From contig JACCLO010000001.1 of NCBI GenBank assembly GCA_029448655.1, forward strand, positions 62,001 through 126,000: a stretch of DNA of 64,000 nt, read 5' to 3'. The translations under genes were made by a program, and so were the position numbers. This document shows positions 54,233 through 64,000 of the stretch, one piece after another. The notes under the pieces were generated by a model. That model saw only the letters and a list, made by a program, of their open reading frames with translations, had not been told where the DNA came from and made no database searches. This stretch comes from Wolfiporia cocos (Eukaryota; Basidiomycota; Agaricomycetes; Polyporales; Phaeolaceae). Position 1 is the stretch's first letter, and each line of letters starts with the position of its first letter.

Positions 54233-56952
54233 CTAAGTCTTCACCTTCTCTACTTCCTCCATTTTGATGCCTGCGCTCAGATCGTTAAATGTCACGAAAT
54301 GTGTATAATCCAAGTGTAACCACATACGCATGGCCAAGAACGCGCTATAGTATCGCGAAAGCGGTAGATTTCCTGTAGTCGAGTTTAATTGATGAGGCAA
54401 CAAGATAAACAGAAGACTGGGGCATCAAACACACCAATCGCGAACCATAGACCCTCGTGTCCCGAATCTCTCCATACAGAGCGAATCTCGCCCTCGTCAT
54501 CGAGGCCCCAAACAGGCTTAAGCTTCTCGAAGACTTCAAAGCCGCATATTCCCTTTACAGCCGCGCGCGCATCGCCCGCATCGCCATATCTGCAAGATAC
54601 CCAGCGGTACATCGATGAGCATACGTGCATTAGACGCCCTACTGGTTGGTCCTTACCCAGTTGCGTGGATGATCACATCTGCGGGAAGCTCCAAGCCATC
54701 GTCGAAGAGAACTCCAGTGCGCGTGTAACGGACGAGTGCGCCACTGGTCTTCAGCTTAATCTTTCCATCAATTACCTGCTGTGAGGCACCAGTGTCTACG
54801 TTCATTATGTCAGACTTGTAGCACAGATGAAATACGAAAAAACCTCACCAACGTAATATCCTCCGGCACGACCGTACAGAAGCGGAAGTAGCCCAGCGCT
54901 ATCGGGGCCAAGGTTAGTCTTGAAACCGACACTGGCAAGGCCATCCAAAATTCCCCTGCAGTAGAGATCTTCAGTATTCTTCACGAGATGCAACAAACCC
55001 GGTCCTCACTTATCGAGAGTGGATGCAAAATGGGGAAATACGCGCTGGTGTATCTGGCGGCTAACAGCCAACGGCAGCGATGCATTCAGCTGATCTGCGA
55101 AGTGCGTTGGGATGCTTTCATTGTACAAACCTGGACGATTTGAGCATAATCGTGGAGGTTGAAAATTATTTACGCACCAGAGACCATAGCAGAAGTAGCC
55201 TTCGCAGAAATGATGAACGTGGACGAACGCTGGAACCTATCCGAAGCTCAGAGCATGAAAAGTAGCACATGCATTGGCTTACATGGTAACATCAATTCCA
55301 TGATTGGCGAGATCATGCGCGATATCATGTGCTGATGAATTATAGGCATCAACAATAGTATACAACTTTATACATGTGCTTACCGGAGTTCGCCGCCCCG
55401 ATGATGACAATTTTCTTTCCTATGTAGTACTCTGCACTGGTAAATTGCGCGGAATGTAGTACCTGTCCGTGGAAGTCGCTCTAGAGATGGAAATATAAGG
55501 AAAGTTCCTTGCTACTTAAATCAGATTTCTGTCGCACCTGTCCTGGTACGTCAGGAATGTTCGGCACCCCTCCACCGAGACCTGTCGCAAAAACGATGTG
55601 ATTTGGCTTGAACAATCGCGTAGAGCCTCCACGTTCTAAGACTACATTCCAGCTCTTGCTCGAGTCGTCCCACTGAGCAGATTGTACGCGAGATGAAGTC
55701 CATACGTCCAGTTCCAGTGTTTGTGCATATGTCTCCAGCCAGTCTCCCAGCTAGCAGTACGAGGGTGCATTGGTCAAGCAATACTGTATATAAGTGTTAC
55801 AAATGTCTAACCTTTGGTGCAGGGGCATACACAGGCCACGGGGAGGGAAATCTGTTAAATTTGAGTCCATAGAATTTACTGATGCGAGCTTCTTAAACCT
55901 ACGGCAGATAAGGCATCTGATCATACCCTGTACAGACACGTAAGCACGGGCGACCGTGTTTGAGACTCCTCACTTACACACAGGGTCATGTAGACAAAGT
56001 GTTTTGTAGCGATTCCGCCACTAACAAGTTATCATGAGACTTATCTCGCCTATGCAAGCACTAGATGAGATTGTTACATTGTCTCCAACACGATCACTCT
56101 TCTCCACCACAAGCGTGCGTACGCCAAGGTGCTTCAGGCGTGCAGCCGTCTCAAGGCCACTGTGACCGGCGCCTATGATTATCACGGCTGGCTCGTCGTT
56201 TACGAAGTTGAGCTCTGCCCGACGCTTTTCCGTCCATGTTCCTTGATACATAGAGGGATCACGTAGTGCACCAACCTATTATCCATGAGGGATTTAACCG
56301 ACGCAACAGTCAGGATGCATGTTTGACTCGCCTTTTCAGGGAAATCTCTGAGAGCATCAAGTGCTGTGAACATAGTGTACGCTTTCCATGTCCCGCCAGA
56401 GTTGACTAATCGACATATCCCTGAGCATCTGCCCACTGCAGTCTCAAAGCTGAAGCACAGCTGCAGAAATGTCAGATCTGGGAAGATGTTTCGGATAGCT
56501 GGAGCACGCAGCGCATCTTCTGCAAGGGTCAACGAGCCTAAGCTGGACTCGGAGAGACGACTGTTCAAAAATGGGGCGATATTATTGAAGCCTTGTATTG
56601 AGCGGAAGTCCCAAGAAAGCGCAGAGAGGTCCCGCCAGAAGCCCTCTTCGAGGAACAATGAAGCTAGGGCATCTGCTTGAGTCTTTGACTCAATGGCCTG
56701 TTTAAAATCATTGAACCAATTTCGAGCCACTTCCAAGGCCGAAATGTCAGATGGAATCTGAGAACCAATTCTTTGAAGGGTAGGAAGCTGGTAAGGACCT
56801 GTCCAAGTCTTCGCTGCGGCGCTAGAGATGGAGAGTGCACGAGTGCCTAAGCTACCAGTCATGGTCGAATGACGTTTAGCTGCGACGGGTGCGAAACGTG
56901 GTAGTGCCACAATGCGGACAACGGGCGGGGATTTGAAGCGGGCGAGCATCAA
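54233..56952 (-). CDS. Flavin-containing monooxygenase-like protein (15 exons)
   Basis: A FAD- and NADPH-dependent oxygenase of the FMO/YUCCA-like group. The substrate is unknown. I can splice a continuous frame from ATG at 56952 to TAG at 54233-54235 through 14 introns, mostly of about 45-60 nt. The N-terminus (RFKSPPVVRIVALPRFAP) is basic and may be a mitochondrial presequence. Exon 1 (56332-56952) holds an SnoaL/NTF2-like N-terminal region (FLEEGFWRDLSALSWDFR). Exon 2 has the FAD-binding GAGHSGLETAARLKHLG. Later exons give LHDPVWYDQMPYLP, the second dinucleotide-binding IGAANSAHDIAHDLA, FQRSSTFIIS, GFKTNLG, GGYYVDTGAS, the ATGYGD motif and WGLDDEGEIRSVWRD. The family layout is remembered from basidiomycete homologues. 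No stop or frameshift was found. Intron 1 has a GC donor. It is the only complete, undamaged host gene in the window. Confidence 0.85.
56276..56331 (-). other. GC-AG intron 1 of the monooxygenase gene
   Basis: On the minus strand exon 1 ends in GAAAAG and the intron begins GCGAGT and ends ATAATAG. The only GT nearby gives a frame with an immediate stop, whereas GC-AG keeps the frame (phase 0). The donor fits the known GC-AG consensus. Confidence 0.6.
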
Positions 56953-57324
56953 TTCGTGCCGTACGTTCGATCTCTATATGAAACGAGTCAGTGGTTGGCT
57001 GCTGGGAGCAGATGCTACTGCAATGCCTGCAAGACCTTCGTGACGCTTTGTCGGAAAATCGGGGTTGCTACAATGGGTTAGCGCTGATTGTAAAGTAACG
57101 ATGATAAGATTTATGATCCATAATATAACGGGAGCTCGCGTGTTGCAGTAGCGTGTCGCTAGCGTGTCGCTAGCGTGCACTAGCGTGGACGCCGCCGCAT
57201 GGCGTCCACAGGCGTCATTCCTGCTCCCATTAGATAGGGCGCCTGGCGCCGGTGAATTTCCACGCCTGGCGCCTGCAAGGCGCGTGCGCTGCTAGCTCGC
57301 GTTTTGCGTGCTGTTCTTGCCCCG
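56953..57324. other. 5' flank of the monooxygenase gene
   Basis: Upstream region (minus-strand gene) with short tandem GTGTCGCTAGC units near 57160-57180 and GGCGCCTGGCGCC-type palindromes near 57238-57270. No coding signal. Confidence 0.5.
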
Positions 57325-57505
57325 CACCACGGGGATTCATGGCCCATGCCATGGGGGTTTGTGGCCCATGCCACATGGATTTGTGCCCCATGCCACGGGG
57401 ATTTGTGTCCTGTGGCACAGGGATTCTGTAATGTAAATACCCCACACCATGGGGATTTGTGCCCTGTGCCATGGGGATTTATGCCTCATGCCATGGGGAT
57501 GATTT
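57325..57505. repeat. Minisatellite of roughly 28-bp palindromic units
   Basis: Six to seven imperfect units, each containing a form of GCCCATGCCATGGGGATTTG. The CCATGCCATGG core is itself nearly palindromic. One unit is separated by AATGTAAATACC, and the array fades into ATGATTTTTGTAACATT near 57515. Confidence 0.8.
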
Positions 57506-57664
57506 TTGTAACATTAATGGCCTGTGCTGTAGATGCCTGCCAAAAGATTGCAAAACATTTTGACACCACATTACACAGTATTACAAGTGAAGTGACGATG
57601 AGACTGAGGATCAGCAAGGTGACGCAGACACTCACTAAGACTGAATATAAATGTTGAGGGGCGG

Positions 57665-58212
57665 TGTCGGTAACGGTGAGATGTAATAGTCAAGCAGTTG
57701 TTAAGAGCAACTAGTCGATTGTCGAGGAGAACTATTCTGAGTCTACAACGTACTCAGAGGCCAGCTTATATACATGAGGGGTAAGACCCATAACACCGTA
57801 GGTAAGACTAGTGATACCGCAGGGCGTAGGGTTATGTACCGGTAATGGTACGACCCGAAGCTTGTGATAGTTCCAAAGGTCGCTGACTGAGCATAAGGCT
57901 ACAGCATGTGACGTGAGTTGGGCCGCTGACTGAGCGTGAGCCAGCGGCAGGTGACGCGAGTCACTAGAAAGCCATGTGACGTGTGGCAACGTGTGTTGTG
58001 AACTCTTTGTAGGATCACGTGCAGGAAAGATAAGATATATCTACAGATAAGACGAGGCGCCATGATAGGCGCTGAGCTAACGTGCACAAGAGATAAGATA
58101 AGAGTTATCTACGAGAGTGAGATAAGGGTGAGACATAACGTGACTTGGAAAGCAAGTAGAACGAGCTGTAGAAAATCAGAGAAAATAGGGAAAAATAGGG
58201 AAAAATAAGAGA
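57665..58212. repeat. Possible LTR-like block
   Basis: It begins TGTCGGTAACGG and ends GAAACCGTGACA, about 548 bp. It has LTR-like features such as a TATA-type TTATATACATG and a GTACCGGTAATGG motif shared with other LTRs here. The flanking bases give no clear target duplication, so the borders are tentative. Confidence 0.4.
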
Positions 58213-58369
58213 AACCGTGACACAAGGTTTCAGAAGTGGCTGAGCAGGCAGAGACAAGAGACAAAAGAGGAAAGTTGGGGAAGCCATAGGTAATGCACAG
58301 GAAATTCATAGGGGATTCATGGGTAACTTCAAGAAAACCCGATTATCTGAAATAGGCACACATGGATTG

Positions 58370-59079
58370 TGTTACGGTTATTTCGATTTCTGAGATACGA
58401 ACGGAACTCACCACCGGGCAAATACGATACAGGGACTTGTTGCGCAACCAACCCCCTGGCTACTCGTGACTCTACTGGGCGCATTCCCAGTTGTACTAGC
58501 ATGTAGGGCGCGTTTCACCTTTGACAGACTCAACTCTGTCCTCGTTTCGTGTTTATCATTTATTAGCTGATAGATGGCGTTCAACCGCCATCATCATTCC
58601 TATCTATCATTTCGGATATATCACTACATACTTATCAAATGTTTGGTACTATAGCGTAGATAGTAGCGGTGACATCTGGAACAGACTTGACCCCTAAAAC
58701 CTAGCATAGTATAAAAGCTCATGTACTTATTGTCGAGGCTCTCCAGCTCGACCTTGTTGTACAAACAAGAAGTCTTATACTCGTTCTCAAACGTAGGAAA
58801 ATACGCTCAGTATTTCTCGCTCAAGCAACCGAACGGCTAAGTCCTTGAAGTGCACACTGACTTCTCGGACTTAGGCGAGTCCTATATTCTATTCGACTCG
58901 CATCTGAACAGATTATATCCTCTAACGCGTATTGGATATTATACGATCTCCTAGGAACTTCACCTAGGACTTGAAGGCATCTAACGAGTATTTGCCTTGC
59001 ACACGGCGACGAGCCTATGTGCAGAAGAACGGTTTATATTCGCGACTCGAATATACGAACGGGTATTCGACCCGTAACA
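58370..59079 (+). repeat. LTR (710 bp) at the broken end of W1
   Basis: It begins TGTTACGGTTATT and ends GACCCGTAACA. The right flank AAGAG is protease-region sequence of W1, but the left flank GATTG is unrelated. The same family occurs inverted at 59391-60101. The mismatched flanks suggest that recombination removed the left side, including the rest of W1. Confidence 0.8.
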
Positions 59080-61344
59080 AAGAGGGCGCATCCATCAGGG
59101 CGGTGGAGGGTGATCGGTACTTCGATCTGCCATCCCCGTTTTCCCGTCTGGATTACCACTACATTCCCTCTGAGTTTCTCACCAGTAGAGCCGAACCCCT
59201 GTGTTCCGCGTCTGGTTTCTCTGACGCTCTTTACTATGCGCGTGTCTGGTGTCATATTGCATTCGAGTATAAACTGGGCGATTCTGTCCCCATACTCGAC
59301 CTGATAATCTGTTCCAGTCTGATTATTCAGTATGACTTTTAGCCGGCCGGTGTAGTCTTCGTCGACTACTCCGGCCTCCACGTCGACTCCTGTTACGGGT
59401 CAAATACCCGTTCGTATATTCGAATCGCGAATATAGATCATTCTTCTGCACGTAGGCACGTCGCCGTGTGCAAGGCAAATACTCGTTAGATGCCTTCGGG
59501 TCCTAAGTGAAGTCCTTAGGAGATCGGTTAATATCCAATACGCGTTAGAGGATATAATCTGTTCAGGTGCGAGTCGAATAGAATATAAGACTCACCTAAG
59601 TCCGAGAAGTCAGTGTGCACTTCGAGGACTTAGTCGTTCGGTTGCTCGAGTGAGAAATACTGAGCGTAGTTTCCTACGTTTGAGAACGAGTATAAGACTT
59701 CTTGTTTGTACAACAAGGTCGAGCTGAGGAGCCTCGACAGTAAGTACATGAGTTTATATACTACGTTAGGTTTTAGGGGTCAAGTCCGTCCCCGATGTCA
59801 CCGCTACTATCTACGCTATAGTTCCAAACGTTTGATAAGTATGTAGTGATATATCTGAGACGATAGATAGGAATGATGCTGGCGGTTGAACGCCATCTGT
59901 CAACTAATAAACGATGAACATGAAACGAGGGCAGAGTTGGATCTGCCAAAGATGAAACGCGCCCTCTAAGCTAATACAACTGGGGATGCGCCCAGTACGA
60001 GTCACGAGTAGCCAGGGGGTTGGTTGTGCCACAAGTCCCTGTATCGTATTCACCCAGTGGTGAGTTCCGTCAGCGTTCGAAAAATCAAAATAACTGTAAC
60101 AACTCCCTTCAAGGCGAGTCTGGACCGTGGAGCTATGTGGCCGTATACACCGGGTGGCATTCGGATCATTATGCCAGTATCCACAGTGATACGCTTCCCA
60201 TTTGGTATAACGACTTCCTCTGCGGAGTGAAGATCGTAACTTGCGGCACCTTCGCTTTTGCACTCAGGGGGGATCGCCCGCGGGTGGTCTAGGTATATGT
60301 CGAGCGTGACAGCCTTCTTCTTGGCTCGTCGACACCGCAACTTCTTTTCAGTCTTTTTCTTGACTCCAGCTCCTGATGCGTCTGCCATTTGCACATCAGG
60401 GTCTACAACCGGGTCTACGTCCATTGGCACATAGTTTACATTGTTTACAATAGAGGAATTAAGCACGGTTTTATCCTCCCACCAAGCTCCGGTGGGAGGC
60501 TCCTCTGAGGCTGTTACAAATGAATCGTCGGAGCATGTTGAAGCTCCGTCGTCGTCACCAGGCGCCAAATCTACAGAACGTGGTACAGATATGTAATTGA
60601 ATATCGGGGCCCCGGTTCCTAGCCCATATAGTCCATCCACCGGTTCGTTGCCCTCCGAGGCAGATTCGGAGATAGAGACATTTACTGGTTCCTTGATCTC
60701 CAGAACTGAAAATTTATTATTGGAGAGGGGACGTACCTGAGTGAATCCGGCTTCCTTTGCAGCCTCCGGATTTTCCTTGGCCCAGGCGGCCACCATGCGC
60801 ACAAAGTCTTCCTGGGATACTTCCCCGAGGACTTTTTCGGTGGGTGGGCCTTCTACGGCCTGGCGGGTGTGCGCCGGTTGTGAGGGTCCGGCACCGGTGT
60901 TCCCTCCGCTGGGAGCTGCTCGGGGCTTCCAGTTGGGTTGGTGCCAGACGGGCTTGTTGCAGCCCTTCCCTGGTGCCTCTGCCTGTGTCTTGCTGCAAAA
61001 GTGGCACTTCCTCTTGAGCAAGTTGGCCCGTTCTTCTGCGGTGGGCTCGGACCGCGTGGTTCCCGATGTCGATGTCGCCCGACCCTTTCCTTTGTCGGTG
61101 CCCTTTCCCGAGTTACGACCGTGGCACAGCTTTTCTTCATCACGGAGTCGACGCATAGCGTTGTCGGTCCGGAGGATTGCCTGTTTCCTGGATTCATAGT
61201 CCTCTGGGATCTTAACGTTGTAACCATGCTGCGTTTTGTCATTGACGGTGGTGGCGACGAAGGCGGAGTGGACGGCCGTGTAGATTTCCTTTGGTATAGC
61301 CAACATGACCCAGCGGTGTACAATCTGGTTCTCACGGTTGTACC
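59080..61344 (-). pseudogene. gag-pol: W1: gag-dUTPase-protease fragment of an X/Y-family element
   Basis: On the minus strand the sequence starts inside gag at 61344, in the region corresponding to about residue 445 of Y. It runs through the Cys/His cluster (CHFCSKTQ), the basic linker and the dUTPase to motif 2 (APRSRL) at about 60107. The solo LTR at 59391-60101 interrupts it, and dUTPase motifs 3-5 (GVVDEDYTG, GDRIAQFI, RGTQGFGSTG) and the protease start continue at 59080-59385. It ends at the LTR 58370-59079. N-terminal gag is cut off by W2. The 31-nt intron-like segment is present at 60706-60736. All coding after the start of protease is lost. Confidence 0.88.
59391..60101 (-). repeat. 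Solo LTR (711 bp) in the W1 dUTPase
   Basis: On the plus strand it starts TGTTACGGGTC and ends ATAACTGTAACA, with ACTCC at 59386-59390 and 60102-60106. It is the inverted counterpart of 58370-59079. Removing it rejoins dUTPase motifs 2 and 3 in frame. Confidence 0.87.
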
Positions 61345-61707
61345 TGACACAAGCGCTATCTCAAGCAACTACTCAGGGGAATATGACTCGCGTGAAAGCA
61401 TATTCCTGATCTGAGGCTACTCAAGGCAACAAAGGCCAAGACGAGTCTGGGGTGCTCCCTGCTCGTCTGGCTGGTATATATGCTATCTGACTGTTTGTAC
61501 ATGTTTGGCTACTGTACAGTATTACGTAAGCTAATAGTCCGTTTATAACCCTATCCTAGGGGTAGAGCCGAGAGAAGAGTGTCCGGGGTCTGACTAGGCA
61601 CGTGTGGGGTGTTCGGGGTCCTTGCACATGATACTAGGCGGGCGCTTAGATAAGATAAGGGCTTGTCGTTCAGTCGTTGGCTAACTGAATGAAATCGGCT
61701 TGTGACA
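61345..61707 (-). repeat. 3' LTR of element W2
   Basis: A 363-bp LTR of the X/Y family in reverse orientation, starting (minus strand) TGTCACAAGCCG and ending GCGCTTGTGTCA. It carries the family TATA box and AGACTCGTCTT motif. It abuts W1 gag directly, showing that W2 inserted into W1. Confidence 0.88.
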
Positions 61708-63598
61708 GTACCCCCTCTTCTAGCTGTGTGTCCCCACGCCCAGCAATTACTTTGTACATGGTTTGGTCAACGTGACATGGGTGATCTACAGTTTTGGTGC
61801 AGATATGTGGGTTTGCTAGTTGGAGGGTGTTTAGAACCGGGTAGATCCAGTATCCTTTTGACTCAGGTATAGTGGATTCTACCGGCTGTCCAACTCGTAT
61901 CCCGTACTGCATAACTCGTGTGCGTGGGTCGCAGAACCAGAAGTTACGAGCGACAAGCTTCTTCTCATAGGCATAGAATGATACGTTGCCTTTGATTAGA
62001 AGAGTGTTGTCTATGTCATCGTATATAACGAACTCCTTTGGGTTCTCCATAAGTCCCATTTCCTTAGCCTTTCGTTCAAAGTCCTCCCACTCTGGGTCCC
62101 ATTTTGTCTTAGAGTGGTCCCAGCCAGTGAGTCGGTTTCTCCACTGGTTGCCTGGGGCGGATGGCCTTGCTTCGAAGAACTTCGTGACTAGGTCTTGGAA
62201 AGGGGTCAATCCTCGCTTGCGTTCCCATGTCGTAGTCCCATCGGACCACTCGACTTCCAGCTCGACTTGCCCTCGGTCTTCCCTGGATTCGAGGATCCAG
62301 AGAGGCCTGCGAGTGTCATTGCTTTCTGTCCTGACGTTGTGATCCTGATTGGGGAAAGCCGGAGCATGATACGGTAGTAGTAGGACCTCGTTAAAGACGG
62401 GGTGTATTCCGCGCATGTCTGCGGGGAGGTCCAGTTCGTATGCTCCATGTCCGACTTTCTTTGTCACCTTGTGCGGTCCGAATCTCTTGGAGTCTAGCTT
62501 CTTGGTAGGGTGGCCCATGTTAATGTTCCGGCCGTCTACCCATACCATGTCGCGTTCGGAATACGATAGTGGCGCTGCCCGTTTCCTATCGTAGTATTTC
62601 TTCATGCAAAGCTTGGCTTTCTCCAGATTCTGTGACGCACGCTTTGAGATCTCGTGCATGTGCTCAACCCAGTCCCGTGCTACCCCCTCTTCTTGCTCGA
62701 GTCCCTCTACTCCTGTGAAGGGGTGGTATCCGTGCGTAAGGTAAAAGGGGCTGTACCCCGTGCTACTATGTACATGCGTCTTGTACGCGAAGCTAGCTAG
62801 CGGAAGTAAGTCCGGCCAGTTGGTATGCGAGTCGTTAATAAATAATTGTAGGTACACTTCTAGTTCCTGGTTCATTCGTTCCGTCTGCCCGTCTGTCTGT
62901 GGGTGGAATGCTGTACTAGGATTCCCTTCTATCCCTAACCTTCGGTAAACGTCCTTGATGAACTCCGCAACGAACTGTGGTCCTCTGTCGCTGAATATCT
63001 TCTTCGGCAATCCATGTAGGGCGTAGACTTTATCGATGAATATGTTGGCCCATCCTTCGGCCGTTAACTTTGTTGTTGTTGGTACAGCTATATAGTCCTT
63101 GGACTTCATATCTACTACTACAATAATGGCGTCGTGACCCTTGGAAGCTGGGAGTCCCGTGATCATGTCTATGGAAATGTTCTCCCAGTTGTGTGACGGA
63201 GTGGGGTTCGGGTTGAGTGGGGCCGCGCGTTTGGATCTGTCTGGTTTGGCTGCCTGGCACTTGATACATGCCTTCACGTACTGGCGGATGTCTTTTCTCA
63301 TCTTTGGCCACCAGTAGTGTCGATGTATGGCGGTGTACGTGTTTTCTGTGCCAGGGTGTCCTGCCGAAACCGTGTCGTGGAACAAAGAAATGATTTTTTT
63401 ATTAGTTCTTCATCCCGGGGAATGATCATCCTCCCCCTCCTAAACCGCAGACTGTCCTCGGTCGTTTCCCCTGCTTCTACTCCTCCCTTTCCTTCGTAGA
63501 GAGCGGCTTCTGCTTTGACCCTCTCTTTTACTTCGTCGTAGGTAATACCTTTGACTACAGTATAGAATGAGGATCGCAGCCTTTCTGCGCTATCTTCG
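61670..63598 (-). pseudogene. pol: W2: integrase and C-terminal part of a gypsy polyprotein
   Basis: On the minus strand a 571-codon frame (63385-61670) encodes the integrase with the HHCC finger (GHPGTENTYTAIHRHYWW, then CIKCQ), DMITGLP, FSDRGPQF and QTERMNQ, the chromodomain-like part (ILESREDRGQ, VEWSDGT) and the family's C-terminal extension, ending inside the 3' LTR. Upstream, 63386-63598 continues in another frame with the RNase H-integrase linker, so a frameshift lies near 63390 in a T-rich run. At 63599 a foreign LTR begins, so the rest of W2 is beyond the window or lost. Confidence 0.88.
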
Positions 63599-64000
63599 TG
63601 TCACAGATTTATCTGTTCTCTAATTTTCCCTGTATTTTTCACTATTTCTTCGCATTTATTCCGAATTGTTCCTCGACATCTGCACTTATCCTGTATCTAA
63701 GCTATACTTAAGCTACCGTGCCGCTGTTGACACAGTACGCCTGTGGGACTCACCAAGTGCCTATATTGTTGAGATAAGGCGACTTAGAGAGGAGGCAATA
63801 CCAGCGCAGCAGGATGGTGAGAGGTTATTCTACGGCGCAAGCCGAGAATAATAGAACTAGAGTTATAGGGCGTCAAGCCCCTAGTTATATACATGTTTAT
63901 GGGAAGGTCACGTGCTACTAGCTAGTCGTTACCTTTCCGGGTTATGTGGCTTTGCCAAGTGGCGAAGCTTATCTTATCTACTGTTTATGGACTCTACATA
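63599..64000. repeat. Z-type LTR sequences at the window edge
   Basis: 63599-63727 starts TGTCACAGATTTA and resembles the 5' end of the Z LTR in its own orientation. At 63728 TGACACAGTACGCC...GTGGGACTCAC resembles the opposite end of a Z-type LTR. Two related LTR pieces thus meet head to head, or one is nested in the other. Borders lie outside the window. Confidence 0.55.

Noticed and set aside
58370..60101. The two 710-bp repeats as the LTR pair of one full element
   Set aside because: They face opposite directions, and the DNA between them is W1 dUTPase/protease sequence rather than the interior of that element. One has its own target duplication, so they are separate LTRs.

Overview
The window is nuclear DNA of a filamentous basidiomycete, probably an agaricomycete (mushroom or polypore type). 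This is inferred from genes split by many 45-60 nt GT-AG introns, a large ankyrin-repeat protein and a flavin monooxygenase of the kinds I know from these fungi, and abundant chromodomain-bearing Ty3/gypsy LTR retrotransposons. No organism name can be fixed from the sequence alone. All identity statements are by-eye comparisons.

Layout. (1) 3-852: the 3' part of a small two-exon host gene. (2) 1859-46436: one host ankyrin-repeat gene, now a pseudogene stretched over about 44.6 kb. Its own exons lie at 1859-6249, 7230-7333, 27048-27692 and 45727-46436, with a duplicate of one block at 36900-37544. It is opened by a 976-bp insert (6250-7225), gypsy element X (7334-27047, TSD CAGTG) and gypsy element Y (37545-45726, TSD CCATT). 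X itself carries a nested, reverse-oriented complete gypsy element Z (7634-17629, TSD AGTAG) in its 5' LTR and three solo LTRs. Between X and Y sits a hybrid element (27693-36899) with Y sequence on its left and X sequence on its right and mismatched flanking TSDs. It is the product of unequal recombination between X and Y, which also duplicated the intervening host exons as a 9852-bp tandem repeat. (3) 46437-54232: transposon-rich intergenic DNA with two hAT-like MITEs, old LTR fragments, a roughly 1-kb solo LTR and, nested in it, a 1.9-kb non-autonomous LTR element. (4) 54233-56952, minus strand: an apparently intact 15-exon flavin-containing monooxygenase-like gene. (5) 56953-58369: its upstream region, with a minisatellite and an LTR-like block. 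(6) 58370-64000: remnants of further X/Y-family elements (W1, W2) on the minus strand, cut by LTRs of other families.

How the parts work together. Three LTR families (X/Y/W, Z, and the short element at 51615) share a Tf1-like layout. About 11-12 nt at the predicted transcript start, 32-34 nt after a TATA box in the LTR, are perfectly complementary to the bases just inside the 5' LTR, as expected for self-primed reverse transcription. Both autonomous families encode a dUTPase, but in different places: X/Y between Gag and protease, Z at the C-terminus of Pol behind the chromodomain. Z has an extra ORF ahead of gag. X/Y/W carry a conserved 31-nt intron-like segment whose removal would end translation just after Gag. 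Order of events inferred from nesting and LTR divergence: X first; later the solo LTRs inside X, Z (LTRs identical by eye) and Y (LTRs one difference in 369 bp); after Y, the X-Y recombination.
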